DNA of 27,228 nucleotides from Deltaproteobacteria bacterium (GCA_017889845.1 JAGGAJ010000006.1:1-27228); one strand, 5' to 3'. Shown: positions 1 through 9,044, numbered from the stretch's first letter. The notes: generated by a model not told the origin, from the sequence alone. A program made the numbers and translations.

Positions 1-688
1 CCTTCCCGTAGTTGGCGGCGCAGTGCATCGGCAGGACGCCGCTCCCCGGCAGAAGGTAATTCATCACGGTGAAGAGGGATTTCTTGATCTCTCCCGCGTA
101 CAGCGTCCCGCCGATCAGGATCTCCTTCCTGCCGAAGTGGATGAGGATGAAGACCTCCGAGCGGGTCCCGTCCATCTCCGGACGGGAATGGAACCCGGGG
201 ATGTTGAGAACCAGGAATCCCGGTGCGATGCGGGACCGCCTCTCCGGGTCCGGTTCGGGGAGGAACATGTTCCGGGCGAAGAGGCTGTGCCACGCCGTCT
301 CGGTGACGACGCGGACGGGAAGCCGGTGCTCCGCGTCGGCCCCCACGTAGCAATCCTGTACGAAGAGCTCCTTCCCCTCCAGGTAGGCGAGAAGGCGCGC
401 CCGGAGGGATTCGTACTTCTCCGGGTCGAACGGCCGGTTCACCTTCCCCCACCCGATGCGCGGCTCGCTGGACGGTTCCCGGACGAAGAACCGGTCATTC
501 GGGGAACGGCCCGTGTACTCCCCGGTTCGCACGACGAGGGGGCCGGTTTCCGCAAGGTGTCCTTCCCTGCGGCGCAGGGAGAATTCGACCAGGGCGGAAG
601 GAGGAAGGTTCCACCATACCGCCTCCGGGTTCAGGATCCCGTACGTTTTCAGGTCCTGCGCCAGCTGCTCGTGCCCCTGGTGTTTCAT
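1..688 (-). CDS. pckA: Phosphoenolpyruvate carboxykinase (ATP), N-terminal part, cut by the window edge
   Basis: Decarboxylates and phosphorylates oxaloacetate to PEP using ATP, the entry step of gluconeogenesis in the cytoplasm. Only the first 229 codons are present; the family is normally about 530 residues, so the nucleotide-binding and catalytic C-terminal half lies outside the window. The ATG at 688 is preceded by GGAGAGG about 5 nt upstream. The translation (MKHQGHEQLAQDLKTYGI...) contains the family hallmarks RTGEYTGRSPNDRF near residues 54-67 and YAGEIKKSLF near residues 198-207, and ends near MHCAANYGK. The start lies 46 bp downstream of the PlsB-like stop on the same strand, so the two may share a transcript. 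The family is clear; the intactness of the missing part cannot be judged. Confidence 0.95.
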   Translation of the reverse strand, partial: MKHQGHEQLAQDLKTYGILNPEAVWWNLPPSALVEFSLRRREGHLAETGPLVVRTGEYTGRSPNDRFFVREPSSEPRIGWGKVNRPFDPEKYESLRARLLAYLEGKELFVQDCYVGADAEHRLPVRVVTETAWHSLFARNMFLPEPDPERRSRIAPGFLVLNIPGFHSRPEMDGTRSEVFILIHFGRKEILIGGTLYAGEIKKSLFTVMNYLLPGSGVLPMHCAANYGK

Positions 689-734
689 CGCGGCCTCTCC
701 CGTGTCTGCCGGTATCCGGTGCTGTCGGACCATT

Positions 735-2162
735 CTAACAGGGGCGGATGTCTTCCGAGAGGAGATGGCGGATCGAGTTGGCGTAGTACGAGAGGAGCGG
801 GACCTCTCCCGGCACCGCGGCGTAGAGACCGTCCGATTCTGCTACCAGTTTCCTCAGGGTGAGCATCCGCAGCCCCACGGTGACGGCGTAATCCTGGTCC
901 GCCCGCGGGATGTATACGTGCGCCCCCGCCCGCTCCAGCTCCCCGATCAGCCGGAGCGCCTCCGCCTTCAGCTCCAGTTCGCTGCGCCGCACCGCCGGTT
1001 CCCGGAGGAAGACGGTGGCCACGAGGGGAACCGGGAGAACGGGGATCACCTTCCCCACGGCTCCCATCAGCGCCGCGGCCAGAGCCTCCACCTCCCGGAA
1101 ACGGTCCTCGCGCGAGAGGGCCCGCGGGTCGATCCCCCGCTCCCTGCAGAACGCCCGCATTGAAAGGGGGGAACCGAAATTGACGCAGGCGTATCCGAAG
1201 CGGTGCCACCGGCCGCGAAGCATCAGGGAGAGGTTCCGGAGAACGAAACGGAGCGAGGTGGAGGCGACCGCTGCGATCCCAGGCCGGGGGATCCCCCCGG
1301 CAGAGGCGAGCACCTGGCTGCGGTCCTCGAACGTACGGTCGTAATTGATCCCCACCGGGATGAAGACGATGTCCCGGCCGGCGGACGGGTCGAAGGAACG
1401 GGTCATGTAGTCGAGCAGGCCGAGCCGGGGCGGACGGAGCGCGCCGTCCTTCGTCAGGCCGCCCTCCGGGTAGATCGCCTGGACGACGCCGCCCTCCGTG
1501 GCCATGGCCACGTACCGCTCCAGCACCACCCGGTAGAGGGGGTTCCGCGAGTCGCGGCGGATGAAGTACGCACCCATCGACCGCACGAGTGTCTGGAGCG
1601 GCCAGATCCGCGCCCATTCGCCGACGGCGTAGGAGAGGGCCGTCCGGGTTGCGGCGAGATACGCGACGAGTATGTAATCCATGTTGCTGCGGTGGTTCAT
1701 CGCGAACACGACGCTCGCCTTCGGGTCCACCCGGGAGAGCCCCTCCTCGTCGGTGAACCCCGTGCGGACGCGGTACAGCGCGCGTGCAGCGCGCCGGGCG
1801 AGCCAGTATCCGACCCGGAAGTAGACGTACGCGTTGAAGGCGGGGACGATCTCCGCCGCGTATTTGCGCACGTCGGACATCACGATCTCCCTCGGAACCC
1901 CCTTCTCCCGCGCGTACTCCCACGCGGATTCGAGGACCTTCGGGTCGTACACAAGCCGGTCGACGAGGACCTGGCGCTTCGTGAGGGCGAAGGGGCGGAT
2001 CTCGAGGTGCAGGCGCTTGCCGATCTCCTCCAGCACGATAGTGACGCGCCGCCGGACGAACCAGCGGGCCCCGGGAACGAGGAGGCGGTCGACGGCGCCG
2101 AGGGCCGCGAGCAGCAGGAGAGCGGCCAGTGCCCATGTCGGCAGGGTTACGTGTCCGGTCAC
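735..2162 (-). CDS. PlsB-like glycerol-3-phosphate/lysophosphatidate acyltransferase
   Basis: Predicted membrane-associated acyltransferase of phospholipid synthesis, transferring an acyl chain to glycerol-3-phosphate or a related acceptor. The 475-residue protein has one N-terminal membrane helix (about 8-29) and all four PlsB/PlsC family blocks: NHRSNMDY at 156-163 (catalytic H157 and D162), GAYFIRRDSRN at 197-207, YPEGGLTKDG at 231-240 and IPVGINYDR at 268-276. The spacing and the IRRD and YPEGG blocks resemble PlsB more than the shorter PlsC, but it is much shorter than E. coli PlsB (about 800 residues), so acceptor specificity is open. The start is a GTG without an obvious Shine-Dalgarno, chosen because it includes the membrane helix. 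It is divergent from the hydrolase at 2215 and upstream of pckA. Confidence 0.85.
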   Translation of the reverse strand: MTGHVTLPTWALAALLLLAALGAVDRLLVPGARWFVRRRVTIVLEEIGKRLHLEIRPFALTKRQVLVDRLVYDPKVLESAWEYAREKGVPREIVMSDVRKYAAEIVPAFNAYVYFRVGYWLARRAARALYRVRTGFTDEEGLSRVDPKASVVFAMNHRSNMDYILVAYLAATRTALSYAVGEWARIWPLQTLVRSMGAYFIRRDSRNPLYRVVLERYVAMATEGGVVQAIYPEGGLTKDGALRPPRLGLLDYMTRSFDPSAGRDIVFIPVGINYDRTFEDRSQVLASAGGIPRPGIAAVASTSLRFVLRNLSLMLRGRWHRFGYACVNFGSPLSMRAFCRERGIDPRALSREDRFREVEALAAALMGAVGKVIPVLPVPLVATVFLREPAVRRSELELKAEALRLIGELERAGAHVYIPRADQDYAVTVGLRMLTLRKLVAESDGLYAAVPGEVPLLSYYANSIRHLLSEDIRPC

Positions 2163-2190
2163 CGGGCCAGTCTATCACCACACGATGGGG

Positions 2191-2196
2191 TATAAT
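2191..2196 (+). promoter_or_regulatory. -10 element (TATAAT) upstream of the hydrolase
   Basis: A perfect TATAAT lies 18 bp upstream of the ATG at 2215. Transcription would begin near 2203, leaving a leader of about 12 nt that still contains the GGGAGGG Shine-Dalgarno at 2204-2210. No good -35 hexamer is seen at 16-18 bp. Confidence 0.45.
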
Positions 2197-2214
2197 CCCG
2201 GCCGGGAGGGCGGC

Positions 2215-2850
2215 ATGGCGGGCAAGGAAAACCGGGGCCGCCGGGGCGGCGATCCCGTCGTTCTGGTCCACGGGCTCTGGATGATGGGCAGCGAGATGCG
2301 CGTGCTGGGGGGTCGGCTGGCACAGGCCGGTTTCCGGCCGGTCTATTTCCGGTACCCATCCTGGCGCGGCGATCTCTCGAAGGCGGCGAAGGCACTCCGG
2401 GTCGCCGTCGAGGAGGCGGGTGGCGCGCGGGTGCACCTCGTCGGGCACAGCCTGGGGGGTATCGTGATCGCCCGGATGCTCGAGGAGGGGGACCTTTCCC
2501 GCCCCGGCCGCGTGGCGATGCTGGGGACGCCGATGGCAGGGAGCACGGTGGGGAGGAAACTCGCCCGGCACGGCGCGGGACGGTGGGTCATGGGTACGGT
2601 GGCGTGCGACGGGATCGTGGAGAGGGCCCCCCGATGGCCCGGGGGAAGGGAACTGCTGGTTGTCGCGGGGGACCTTCCGCTCGGGACCGGGATGCTCCTC
2701 GGGATCGCAAAGCCCCACGACGGCATGGTCCGGGTGGAGGAGACGCGTGTGGAAGGGGCGCGGGCGGCGGTCGTCCGGGCATCCCACGTCGGCCTCCTGC
2801 TGTCCCGGAAGGTTGCCGCGCTCCTGTGCGACCACTTCCGGACCGTCTGA
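2215..2850 (+). CDS. Alpha/beta-hydrolase, triacylglycerol-lipase-like esterase
   Basis: A 211-residue serine hydrolase, probably an esterase or lipase acting on an acyl ester. It has the oxyanion-hole motif VLVHGLW (about 16-22) and the nucleophile elbow GHSLGG (77-82, Ser79). A likely acid residue is Asp169 in HDGMV, and a likely catalytic His191 is in SHVGLL; the D-G-V...SH-GL arrangement is typical of short bacterial PGAP1/LipA-like hydrolases. The ATG at 2215 is chosen because GGGAGGG lies just upstream; an in-frame ATG at 2185 has no ribosome site and overlaps the -10 box. There is no signal peptide, so it should be cytoplasmic. It is divergent from the PlsB-like gene, which hints at lipid metabolism, but the substrate is unknown. 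Confidence 0.85.
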   Translation: MAGKENRGRRGGDPVVLVHGLWMMGSEMRVLGGRLAQAGFRPVYFRYPSWRGDLSKAAKALRVAVEEAGGARVHLVGHSLGGIVIARMLEEGDLSRPGRVAMLGTPMAGSTVGRKLARHGAGRWVMGTVACDGIVERAPRWPGGRELLVVAGDLPLGTGMLLGIAKPHDGMVRVEETRVEGARAAVVRASHVGLLLSRKVAALLCDHFRTV

Positions 2851-2895
2851 CCCCGCCCCCTCCGCACCTGCGCGGAAATGATTGCACCGGACCGG

Positions 2896-2925
2896 TTGCA
2901 AGGCGCGGTCTTCTGGTACAGTAAT
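2896..2925 (+). promoter_or_regulatory. Candidate sigma70-type promoter for the Cache protein
   Basis: TTGCAA at 2896-2901 is followed by TACAGT (2917-2922, 15 bp spacer) or AGTAAT (2920-2925, 18 bp spacer). It lies about 90 bp before the ATG at 3014, in an otherwise unassigned 163 bp gap. Neither spacing is ideal. Confidence 0.35.
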
Positions 2926-3013
2926 CCCATACGGGCCATCTATGCGGTTGGGCAGCAGCCGGGCGGCAGTTCGGATACCAACGTTTTCTCAATTACCGAA
3001 AGGAGGACGACGG

Positions 3014-3484
3014 ATGAAGAAATTCACGCAGGTCGCAATGGGCATCGCGGTCATCCTGTGCCTCGCGGGCGTCGCGATGGCGGCAGATGGTGCAACGAAG
3101 GACGAGTGCGTGGCCAAGACCAAGGAAGCGGGCAAGATGGCCGCGGACCAGGGGGTGGAGGCCGCGATCGCCGAGGTCAACAAGAAGGACGGCAAGTTCG
3201 TGTGGAAGGACACCTACGTGTTCCTGATGGACCTCGACGGCAAGATGATCGCCCACCCCATGAGCCCGGCGCTGATCGGGAAGAACGTCCTCGACATGAA
3301 GGACAAGGGCGACCCCGGGAAGCTCCTCTTCGTGGAGATGGTGGGGGTGGCGAAGGGGAAGGGAGAAGGGTGGGTCGAGTACATGTGGATCAATCCGGGG
3401 GACCCGAAGCCGCGGAAGAAGGTCACCTACGTCTATCGCGTGCCGGGGAAGAACGTTCTGGCGGGCGCGGGCGTCTACGAGTAG
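3014..3484 (+). CDS. Secreted single-Cache-domain protein
   Basis: A 156-residue exported protein. Residues 1-23 form a signal peptide (MKKF..., hydrophobic core, AMA cleavage site). The remainder is one small Cache module: YVFLMDLDGKMIAHP at about 68-82, a KNVLDMKD segment at 90-97, GWVEYMWINPG at 119-129, and a closing YRVPGKNVLAGAGVY strand pair. Cache modules normally sit in the extracellular part of chemoreceptors and sensor kinases and bind small organic acids or amino acids. Here there is no membrane helix after the signal and no output domain, so it should be a soluble periplasmic binding protein. The ATG has a strong GAAAGGAGG site about 8 nt upstream. It is monocistronic: a promoter candidate lies upstream and a terminator follows. 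The ligand is unknown. Confidence 0.85.
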   Translation: MKKFTQVAMGIAVILCLAGVAMAADGATKDECVAKTKEAGKMAADQGVEAAIAEVNKKDGKFVWKDTYVFLMDLDGKMIAHPMSPALIGKNVLDMKDKGDPGKLLFVEMVGVAKGKGEGWVEYMWINPGDPKPRKKVTYVYRVPGKNVLAGAGVYE

Positions 3485-3521
3485 GGCAACGCGATCCGGG
3501 AATTTCCAGCCGCAGACCGAC

Positions 3522-3550
3522 GGGCCGGGGGGAAACCTCCGGCCCTTTTT
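3522..3550 (+). terminator. Rho-independent terminator after the Cache protein
   Basis: A 10-bp stem (3522-3531 with 3536-3545, one G-U pair) closes on a GAAA loop and is followed directly by five T residues. It lies 38 nt after the Cache stop codon. Confidence 0.85.
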
Positions 3551-3568
3551 GTTGAGACCTTCCTTCGC

Positions 3569-3597
3569 TTGACTCCACGCCCCCCCCTCCAGAGAAT
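3569..3597 (+). promoter_or_regulatory. Candidate promoter for the ABC/FtsX/HlyD operon
   Basis: TTGACT at 3569-3574 and GAGAAT at 3592-3597 are separated by 17 bp, directly after the preceding terminator. The predicted start site near 3604 favours the ATG at 3672 over the GTG at 3612 as the ATPase start. Confidence 0.45.
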
Positions 3598-3671
3598 GGA
3601 GGCAGGAGCGCGTGTCGTCGTCGTACGGACGCATCGGGCAACGCAGCACGGGTAGCAGCGGGGACGGCGCC

Positions 3672-4418
<747 letters not shown>

Positions 4419-4422
4419 GCCC

Positions 4423-6786
4423 ATGAAGGCGCTGCGCCGGATGCTGCTTCGGGACCTTTGGGGGATGAAGGGGCAGGCCCTCGCCATCGCAATGGTCATC
4501 GTCAGCGGCGTCGCCACCTTCGTTATCTCCCTCAGTACCCTGGACTCCCTGAGAGAGACGCGTGCGGTCTTCTACCGCGACTACCGGTTCGCCGAGGTAT
4601 TCGCGCCCCTGAAACGGGCCCCCGAGAGCCTGTCCGACGCTGCACGGGCGATTCCCGGGGTGGACCGCGTGGAGACGCGCGTCGTGGCGACGGCGAACCT
4701 CGACGTGGCGGGATTCCCGGAGCCGGTGCGCGGCCTGCTGGTATCCGTGCCGGACGGCGCCGAACCTTTGCTGAACGGGTTGTACCTGAAGCAGGGGCGG
4801 TCCGTCGCCGCGGGGCGGGACGACGAGGTGGTGGCGAGCGACGCCTTCGCCCTGGCGCACCGGCTGAATCCCGGAGACCGGATCGGGGCGGTCATCAACG
4901 GGAAGCGGAAGAGCCTGCGGATCGTCGGAGTCGGCCTGACGCCGGAATACGTGTACCAGGTCGCCCCGGGATCGATCTTTCCCGATCACAAGCGGTACGG
5001 CGTGCTGTGGATGGGGCGGAAGAGCCTTGCCGCCGCATACGGGATGGAGGGAGCCTTCAACGACCTCCTCGCGACCCTCTCGCCGGGCGCCTCCCAGCAG
5101 GACGTGATCGATCGGATCGATCGACTGCTCTCGCAGTACGGCGGGCTCGGTGCGTACTCGCGGGACGACCAGGTGTCCCACCGGTACCTGACCGAGGAGT
5201 TCCGGCAGCTGGGCACCCTCGCCTCGATCTTCCCCGTCATCTTCCTGGGGGTGGCCGCGTTCCTCCTGAACGTGGTCGTGAGCCGCCTGGTCAGCCTGCA
5301 ACGGGACCAGATCGGTATCCTGAAGGCCTTCGGCTATTCCAGCACGGACGTGGGATGGCACTACGTGAAGTTGATCGTCCTGATCGTGATCGTCGGGGTG
5401 GCGGGTGGGCTCGTTGCCGGGGCATGGCTCGGAAGGGGCATGACGCGCATGTACATGGCCTTCTACAGCTTCCCGTACCTGCACTACGAGCTGCGCCCCG
5501 TCGTGGCGGTTTCGGCGGGGATCGTCAGCGTCGCTTCCGCCGTGCTGGGGGCGGTGCAGGCGGTGCGCAAGGCGGCGCTCCTCCCTCCCGCGGAGGCCAT
5601 GCGCGCGGAGGCGCCGGAGCGGTTCCGGGTAACGCTGGCGGAGCGGCTTGGGCTGCGGCGGATCCTTTCCCAGCCTGCGCGGATGATCGCCCGGAACCTG
5701 GGACGCCGGCCGGCGAAGGCGGCCCTGTCGATCCTCGGAATCGGCTTCGCATGCGCCATCCTCATGCTGGGGAACGTCCAGGAGGATGCGGTGGGGTTCA
5801 TGGTCGACACGCAGTTCCGGCTGTCGCAGCGGGAGGACCTGACCGTCTCCTTCCTCGAGCCCGCATCGGCCAGGGCGCTGTCGGAGCTCCGCAGCCTTCC
5901 CGGCATACGCCACGGGGAGCCGTTCCGGTCGGTCTCCGCGAGGATCCGCCGCGGACACCGGAGCTGGCGGATTTCTGTCCAGGGATTCCCGCGCGAGGGG
6001 AACCTGCACCGGGTCCTGGACACCCGGCTCCGTCCCCTGCGGATGCCCGCGGAAGGGGTCGTCCTCACGGATTATCTCGCGGACCGCCTCGGCGTGCGAC
6101 CGGGGGACAAGGTCACAATCGAGGTCCTGGAGGGAAGCCGGCCCGTCCGGGATGTGCGGGTGGCGGGACTGGTCGGGGAATATTTCGGGATCAACGCATA
6201 CATGGAACTGGACGCCCTCAACCGCCTCCTCGGGGAGGGGAACGCGATCTCGGGAGCCTTTCTATCCGCAGACCGCGAGGACCGCGGGAAGGTGTACGAT
6301 GCCCTCAGGGAGATGCCCCGCGTGGCGGGCACGGTGGTGCGGGAGGACGCGATCCGCAGCTTCTACGAGACCATGGGAGGGACGCTGCTCCTGTTCACCT
6401 TCGTCATCACGCTGCTCGCCGGCACCATCGCGTTCGGCGTGGTGTACAACAGCGCCCGGATCGCCCTTTCCGAGCGGAGCCGGGAGCTGGCGAGCCTGCG
6501 GGTGCTGGGATTCACGCGGGGAGAGATCTCGTACATATTGCTCGGGGAAATCGGCGTCCTGACCACCGCGGGGATTCCGGTGGGGTTTCTCATCGCACAG
6601 GGGCTGGCGGCGTACATCGCGGAGCAGATGAAGTCCGACCTCTACCGGGTACCGCTGGTCATGGCCGCATCCAGCTACGGCTTCGCGGCCCTGGTGGTGG
6701 TCGTTTCCGCGTTGTTTTCGGGACTGCTGGTGCGGCACCGCCTCGACCACCTCGACCTGGTGGCGGTCCTGAAGGCGAGGGAGTGA
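4423..6786 (+). CDS. FtsX-family ABC permease, two-module, 787 residues
   Basis: Membrane subunit of the exporter. It contains two FtsX/MacB-PCD units in one chain. The first has a helix at about 18-40, a large periplasmic region (about 45-262), then helices near 264-286, 316-338 and 358-380. The second starts with a helix near 433-451, has another periplasmic region (about 455-650) and three C-terminal helices. Each unit carries the cytoplasmic coupling motif next to its second helix: ILKAFGYSSTDV near 299-310 and LRVLGFTRGEI in the C-terminal unit. This duplicated layout resembles LolE-like and AttF-type permeases rather than MacB, which has a single unit fused to its ATPase. A single polypeptide could therefore supply both permease halves. 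The substrate is not evident. Confidence 0.9.
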   Translation: MKALRRMLLRDLWGMKGQALAIAMVIVSGVATFVISLSTLDSLRETRAVFYRDYRFAEVFAPLKRAPESLSDAARAIPGVDRVETRVVATANLDVAGFPEPVRGLLVSVPDGAEPLLNGLYLKQGRSVAAGRDDEVVASDAFALAHRLNPGDRIGAVINGKRKSLRIVGVGLTPEYVYQVAPGSIFPDHKRYGVLWMGRKSLAAAYGMEGAFNDLLATLSPGASQQDVIDRIDRLLSQYGGLGAYSRDDQVSHRYLTEEFRQLGTLASIFPVIFLGVAAFLLNVVVSRLVSLQRDQIGILKAFGYSSTDVGWHYVKLIVLIVIVGVAGGLVAGAWLGRGMTRMYMAFYSFPYLHYELRPVVAVSAGIVSVASAVLGAVQAVRKAALLPPAEAMRAEAPERFRVTLAERLGLRRILSQPARMIARNLGRRPAKAALSILGIGFACAILMLGNVQEDAVGFMVDTQFRLSQREDLTVSFLEPASARALSELRSLPGIRHGEPFRSVSARIRRGHRSWRISVQGFPREGNLHRVLDTRLRPLRMPAEGVVLTDYLADRLGVRPGDKVTIEVLEGSRPVRDVRVAGLVGEYFGINAYMELDALNRLLGEGNAISGAFLSADREDRGKVYDALREMPRVAGTVVREDAIRSFYETMGGTLLLFTFVITLLAGTIAFGVVYNSARIALSERSRELASLRVLGFTRGEISYILLGEIGVLTTAGIPVGFLIAQGLAAYIAEQMKSDLYRVPLVMAASSYGFAALVVVVSALFSGLLVRHRLDHLDLVAVLKARE

Positions 6787-6799
6787 CGGGACACTAACC

Positions 6800-7990
6800 A
6801 TGCCCTGGAGACAGCGCATCCTGCTTGCGGCCCTGCTTCTCCTCGCGACCCTGGCCATCGTGTGGGCGTTCCTGCCGCGCCCCGTCCCCGTCGACACGGC
6901 GACCGTCTCAAGAGGCCCCCTGCGGGTCACCGTGGACGAGGAGGGGAAGACCCGCCTTCTGGAGCGGTTCGTCATTTCCGCGCCGGTCGCCGGGTACGCG
7001 AGGCGGGTGGGGCTCGAGGTCGGGGATCCCGTCGCCAAGGGCCAGGCGCTGGCGACCCTGGAACCGTTGCGGGCGGAGGCGCTCGACCCGCGGACCCGCG
7101 CCATCGCCGAAGCCCGGGCGGCCACGGCGGAGGCAGCCCTCCGGGCGGCCGGGGAGAGGGTCCGCGAGGCGGCCGCGTCGGAAGAATACGCAGTGGCCCG
7201 GCTCGACCGGACGCGGAAACTGGCGGAGGCCGGGCTGACTCCCAGGGACACCCTGGAGCAGGTCGAATCGGAGGCCAAGCGCGCCCGTGCGGAGAAGGGA
7301 TCCGCGACGGAAGCGGCCGACGCCGCACGGCACGAGGTGGAAGCGGCGAAGGCAGCCCTGACCAGGGCCGGCGAGTCGGGGGGAAAAGGACGCGAGAAGA
7401 TGATCGTCCGGTCGCCAATCGCGGGCAGGGTGCTGGCGGTGCGCCACGAGAGCGAAGGCGTCGTCCCGGCGGGGACTCCGCTGCTGGACGTGGGGGACCC
7501 CGGCCGGCTCGAGGTCGAGGTGGACGTCCTCTCCGCGGACGCGGTGCGGATCCACCCCGGCACCCCGGTGCGCTTCGAGCGCTGGGGGGGCGAGGGCCTT
7601 CTGGAAGGGAAGGTCCGGGTGGTTGAGCCCGTCGGATTCACGAAGGTATCCGCACTCGGGGTGGAGGAGCAGCGGGTCCTGGTGATCGTGGATTTCACAT
7701 CGCCGCGCGATCGATGGGGGAAGATCGGGGACGGGTACCGGCTGGAAGCAAGCTTCATTCTTTGGGAGGAGAAGGAGGTGCTGCAGGTCCCGGCCGGGGC
7801 GGTCTTCCGATCCGGGGACCGGTTCGCCGTCTACGTGGTGGAGAAGGGCCGCGCGAAGATCCGTCCGGTGGAGGCGGGGAAGCGGAACGGGCTCGCCGCC
7901 CAGGTTCTGTCGGGACTTGCGGAAGGGGAGACGGTCGTCCTTCACCCCGGCGACACCGTGTCGGACGGAAGGAAAGTGCGCCTCCGGTGA
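6800..7990 (+). CDS. HlyD/RND-type periplasmic adaptor (membrane fusion) protein
   Basis: Predicted periplasmic linker between the FtsX-type permease and an outer-membrane channel. The 396-residue chain has an N-terminal membrane anchor (about 6-24), a first half-lipoyl segment (about 58-88, APVAGYARRVGLEVGDPV), an Ala/Glu/Arg-rich coiled-coil hairpin (about 95-190), the second half-lipoyl segment (about 202-232, VRSPIAGRVLAV), then a beta-barrel and membrane-proximal domain ending near residue 396. It starts 13 bp after the permease stop, so it belongs to the same operon. No outer-membrane TolC-like gene is present in the window, so the exit channel would have to be encoded elsewhere. Family assignment is firm; substrate unknown. 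Confidence 0.9.
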   Translation: MPWRQRILLAALLLLATLAIVWAFLPRPVPVDTATVSRGPLRVTVDEEGKTRLLERFVISAPVAGYARRVGLEVGDPVAKGQALATLEPLRAEALDPRTRAIAEARAATAEAALRAAGERVREAAASEEYAVARLDRTRKLAEAGLTPRDTLEQVESEAKRARAEKGSATEAADAARHEVEAAKAALTRAGESGGKGREKMIVRSPIAGRVLAVRHESEGVVPAGTPLLDVGDPGRLEVEVDVLSADAVRIHPGTPVRFERWGGEGLLEGKVRVVEPVGFTKVSALGVEEQRVLVIVDFTSPRDRWGKIGDGYRLEASFILWEEKEVLQVPAGAVFRSGDRFAVYVVEKGRAKIRPVEAGKRNGLAAQVLSGLAEGETVVLHPGDTVSDGRKVRLR

Positions 7991-8001
7991 CACCGGGTTC
8001 C

Positions 8002-8022
8002 ACCGGCGCAACCTACGCCGGT
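8002..8022. terminator. Hairpin between convergent adaptor and redoxin genes
   Basis: A 7-bp perfect inverted repeat (ACCGGCG at 8002-8008, CGCCGGT at 8016-8022) with a 7-nt loop lies in the 46-bp gap between two converging stops. It has no T-tract, so it may act as an mRNA end-stabiliser rather than a true intrinsic terminator. Confidence 0.35.
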
Positions 8023-8036
8023 TCGTCCGGGACGCC

Positions 8037-8510
8037 TCACTCCGGGCAGAGGCGCTCGAGGAATCGGATCCAGGAGAGGAGCTCCTCCAGCGGGAGGGGA
8101 TCCCCCACCGCGACGTCGAAGGACCGGAAGATCTCCCCGTACCGGTCGGCCACGTACACCGTGGACCGCGGGATTCCGGGCACGCGCCGTTCCGACAGCG
8201 TATTGGACAACGTTCCATCCCGATCCTCGAGAACCGGAAAAGGGTAGCGGTCGGGAGCGGGGGAATCCGGCGGGAAGGCGGGAAACACCGCCAGGACCTC
8301 CGCGTTCTCCCCGGCGAACTCCGCGTACCGCGCGGAAAGGGAAGGCAGAACCGGGGTGCCGGAGGCGACGGGCGGATCCGGAAGGAGGATCAGCACCAGG
8401 TGCTTCCGGTGGCGATAGTCGCCCGGATTCACAACCCGACCATCCCCGGCCGTCATCGTCACGTCGGGCAGCATCCGCGCCACGGAGTGTTCCCGCGAAA
8501 TGGCGGTCAA
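8037..8510 (-). CDS. Redoxin-like (AhpC/TSA fold) protein lacking the peroxidatic cysteine
   Basis: A thioredoxin-fold protein of about 157 residues resembling bacterioferritin-comigratory/AhpC-TSA peroxiredoxins: a PDVTMTAGDGRVVNPGDYR opening, LVLILLP strand, RYAEFAGENAEVLAVFP, a YPFPVLEDRDGTLSNTL segment and the PRSTVYVADRYGEI strand pair. Where the family has the catalytic PVCT motif, this protein reads TPVLPSL. Its only cysteine is third from the C-terminus (LCPE), so normal peroxidase chemistry looks impossible. The start is taken as the TTG at 8510, which overlaps the upstream stop as TTGA and has GGGGGTGG upstream; the in-frame GTG and ATG 11 and 14 codons later are alternatives. The overlap implies translational coupling to the Sui1 gene. 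Confidence 0.75.
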   Translation of the reverse strand: MTAISREHSVARMLPDVTMTAGDGRVVNPGDYRHRKHLVLILLPDPPVASGTPVLPSLSARYAEFAGENAEVLAVFPAFPPDSPAPDRYPFPVLEDRDGTLSNTLSERRVPGIPRSTVYVADRYGEIFRSFDVAVGDPLPLEELLSWIRFLERLCPE

Positions 8511-8878
8511 GATTTTCCACCCCCGGTCCGTTTCACGGTGAATCCTTTCCGGGTCAGTTCGGCGACGATGGATTCCCCGTGATCCCCCTGGATTTCGATC
8601 ACCCCGTCCTTCAACGTGCCCCCGGTCCCGCAGCGGCGCTTCAGTTCCGTGGCGAGGTCGCGCAAGGCGCCGCCCGGGAGAGGAACCCCCTCCACGGTGG
8701 TCACCGTTTTCCCCCTTCGGCCGTTCGTCTCCCGGCGGACACGAACGACACCGTCGCCCTTCGGGGGGGGCGCCTCCTTCCGGCAGAGGCACTTCGCTGC
8801 GGGAAGACGGCATAACGGGCAGACCAGCCCGCGCTCCGTGGAATAGACCAGAACCGGATCTTCCTTCCGTCCGGACAT
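8507..8878 (-). CDS. yciH: Translation initiation factor Sui1/YciH family protein
   Basis: A 123-residue bacterial homologue of eIF1/SUI1, expected to bind the small ribosomal subunit near the decoding site. The N-terminus has the typical VYSTERGLVCPLC opening with four cysteines (20, 23, 30, 32), a small putative metal knuckle. The SUI1 fold follows at about 43-118 (VVRVRRETNGRRGKTVTTV, then a LKRRCGTGGTLKDGVIEIQG segment and a KGFTV end). The ATG at 8878 has GGAGGGG about 7 nt upstream; the longer open frame reaching 9169 is antisense to the aldolase promoter and start and is rejected. The family role in bacteria is not firmly established. Its stop overlaps the start of the redoxin-like gene. 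Confidence 0.88.
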   Translation of the reverse strand: MSGRKEDPVLVYSTERGLVCPLCRLPAAKCLCRKEAPPPKGDGVVRVRRETNGRRGKTVTTVEGVPLPGGALRDLATELKRRCGTGGTLKDGVIEIQGDHGESIVAELTRKGFTVKRTGGGKS

Positions 8879-9044
8879 CCTGATTCCCCTCCGTCCCAAG
8901 TCTCCCCCGCCTTCCCTGTAGATGGTGCCGCCGGTCCGTGGGTTGCCGACCCATGCCGGTACCTGAATCCACGGCGTCATGGCGGGAATCTTTTCATTGT
9001 AGCGCGTGGCGAACCCTACCGAAGGGAATGCGGAGGTCCGGAAG

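Noticed and set aside
23..862. Plus-strand open frame at the left edge
   Set aside because: Antisense to pckA, whose family motifs are clear on the minus strand even though that gene has no stop inside the window.
685..2901. 738-residue minus-strand open frame across the PlsB-like and hydrolase genes
   Set aside because: Covers two genes with firm motifs in other frames and has shadow composition.
4458..6797. 779-residue open frame on the plus strand
   Set aside because: Shifted frame inside the FtsX-type permease; Arg/Gly/Pro-rich with no motifs or helices.
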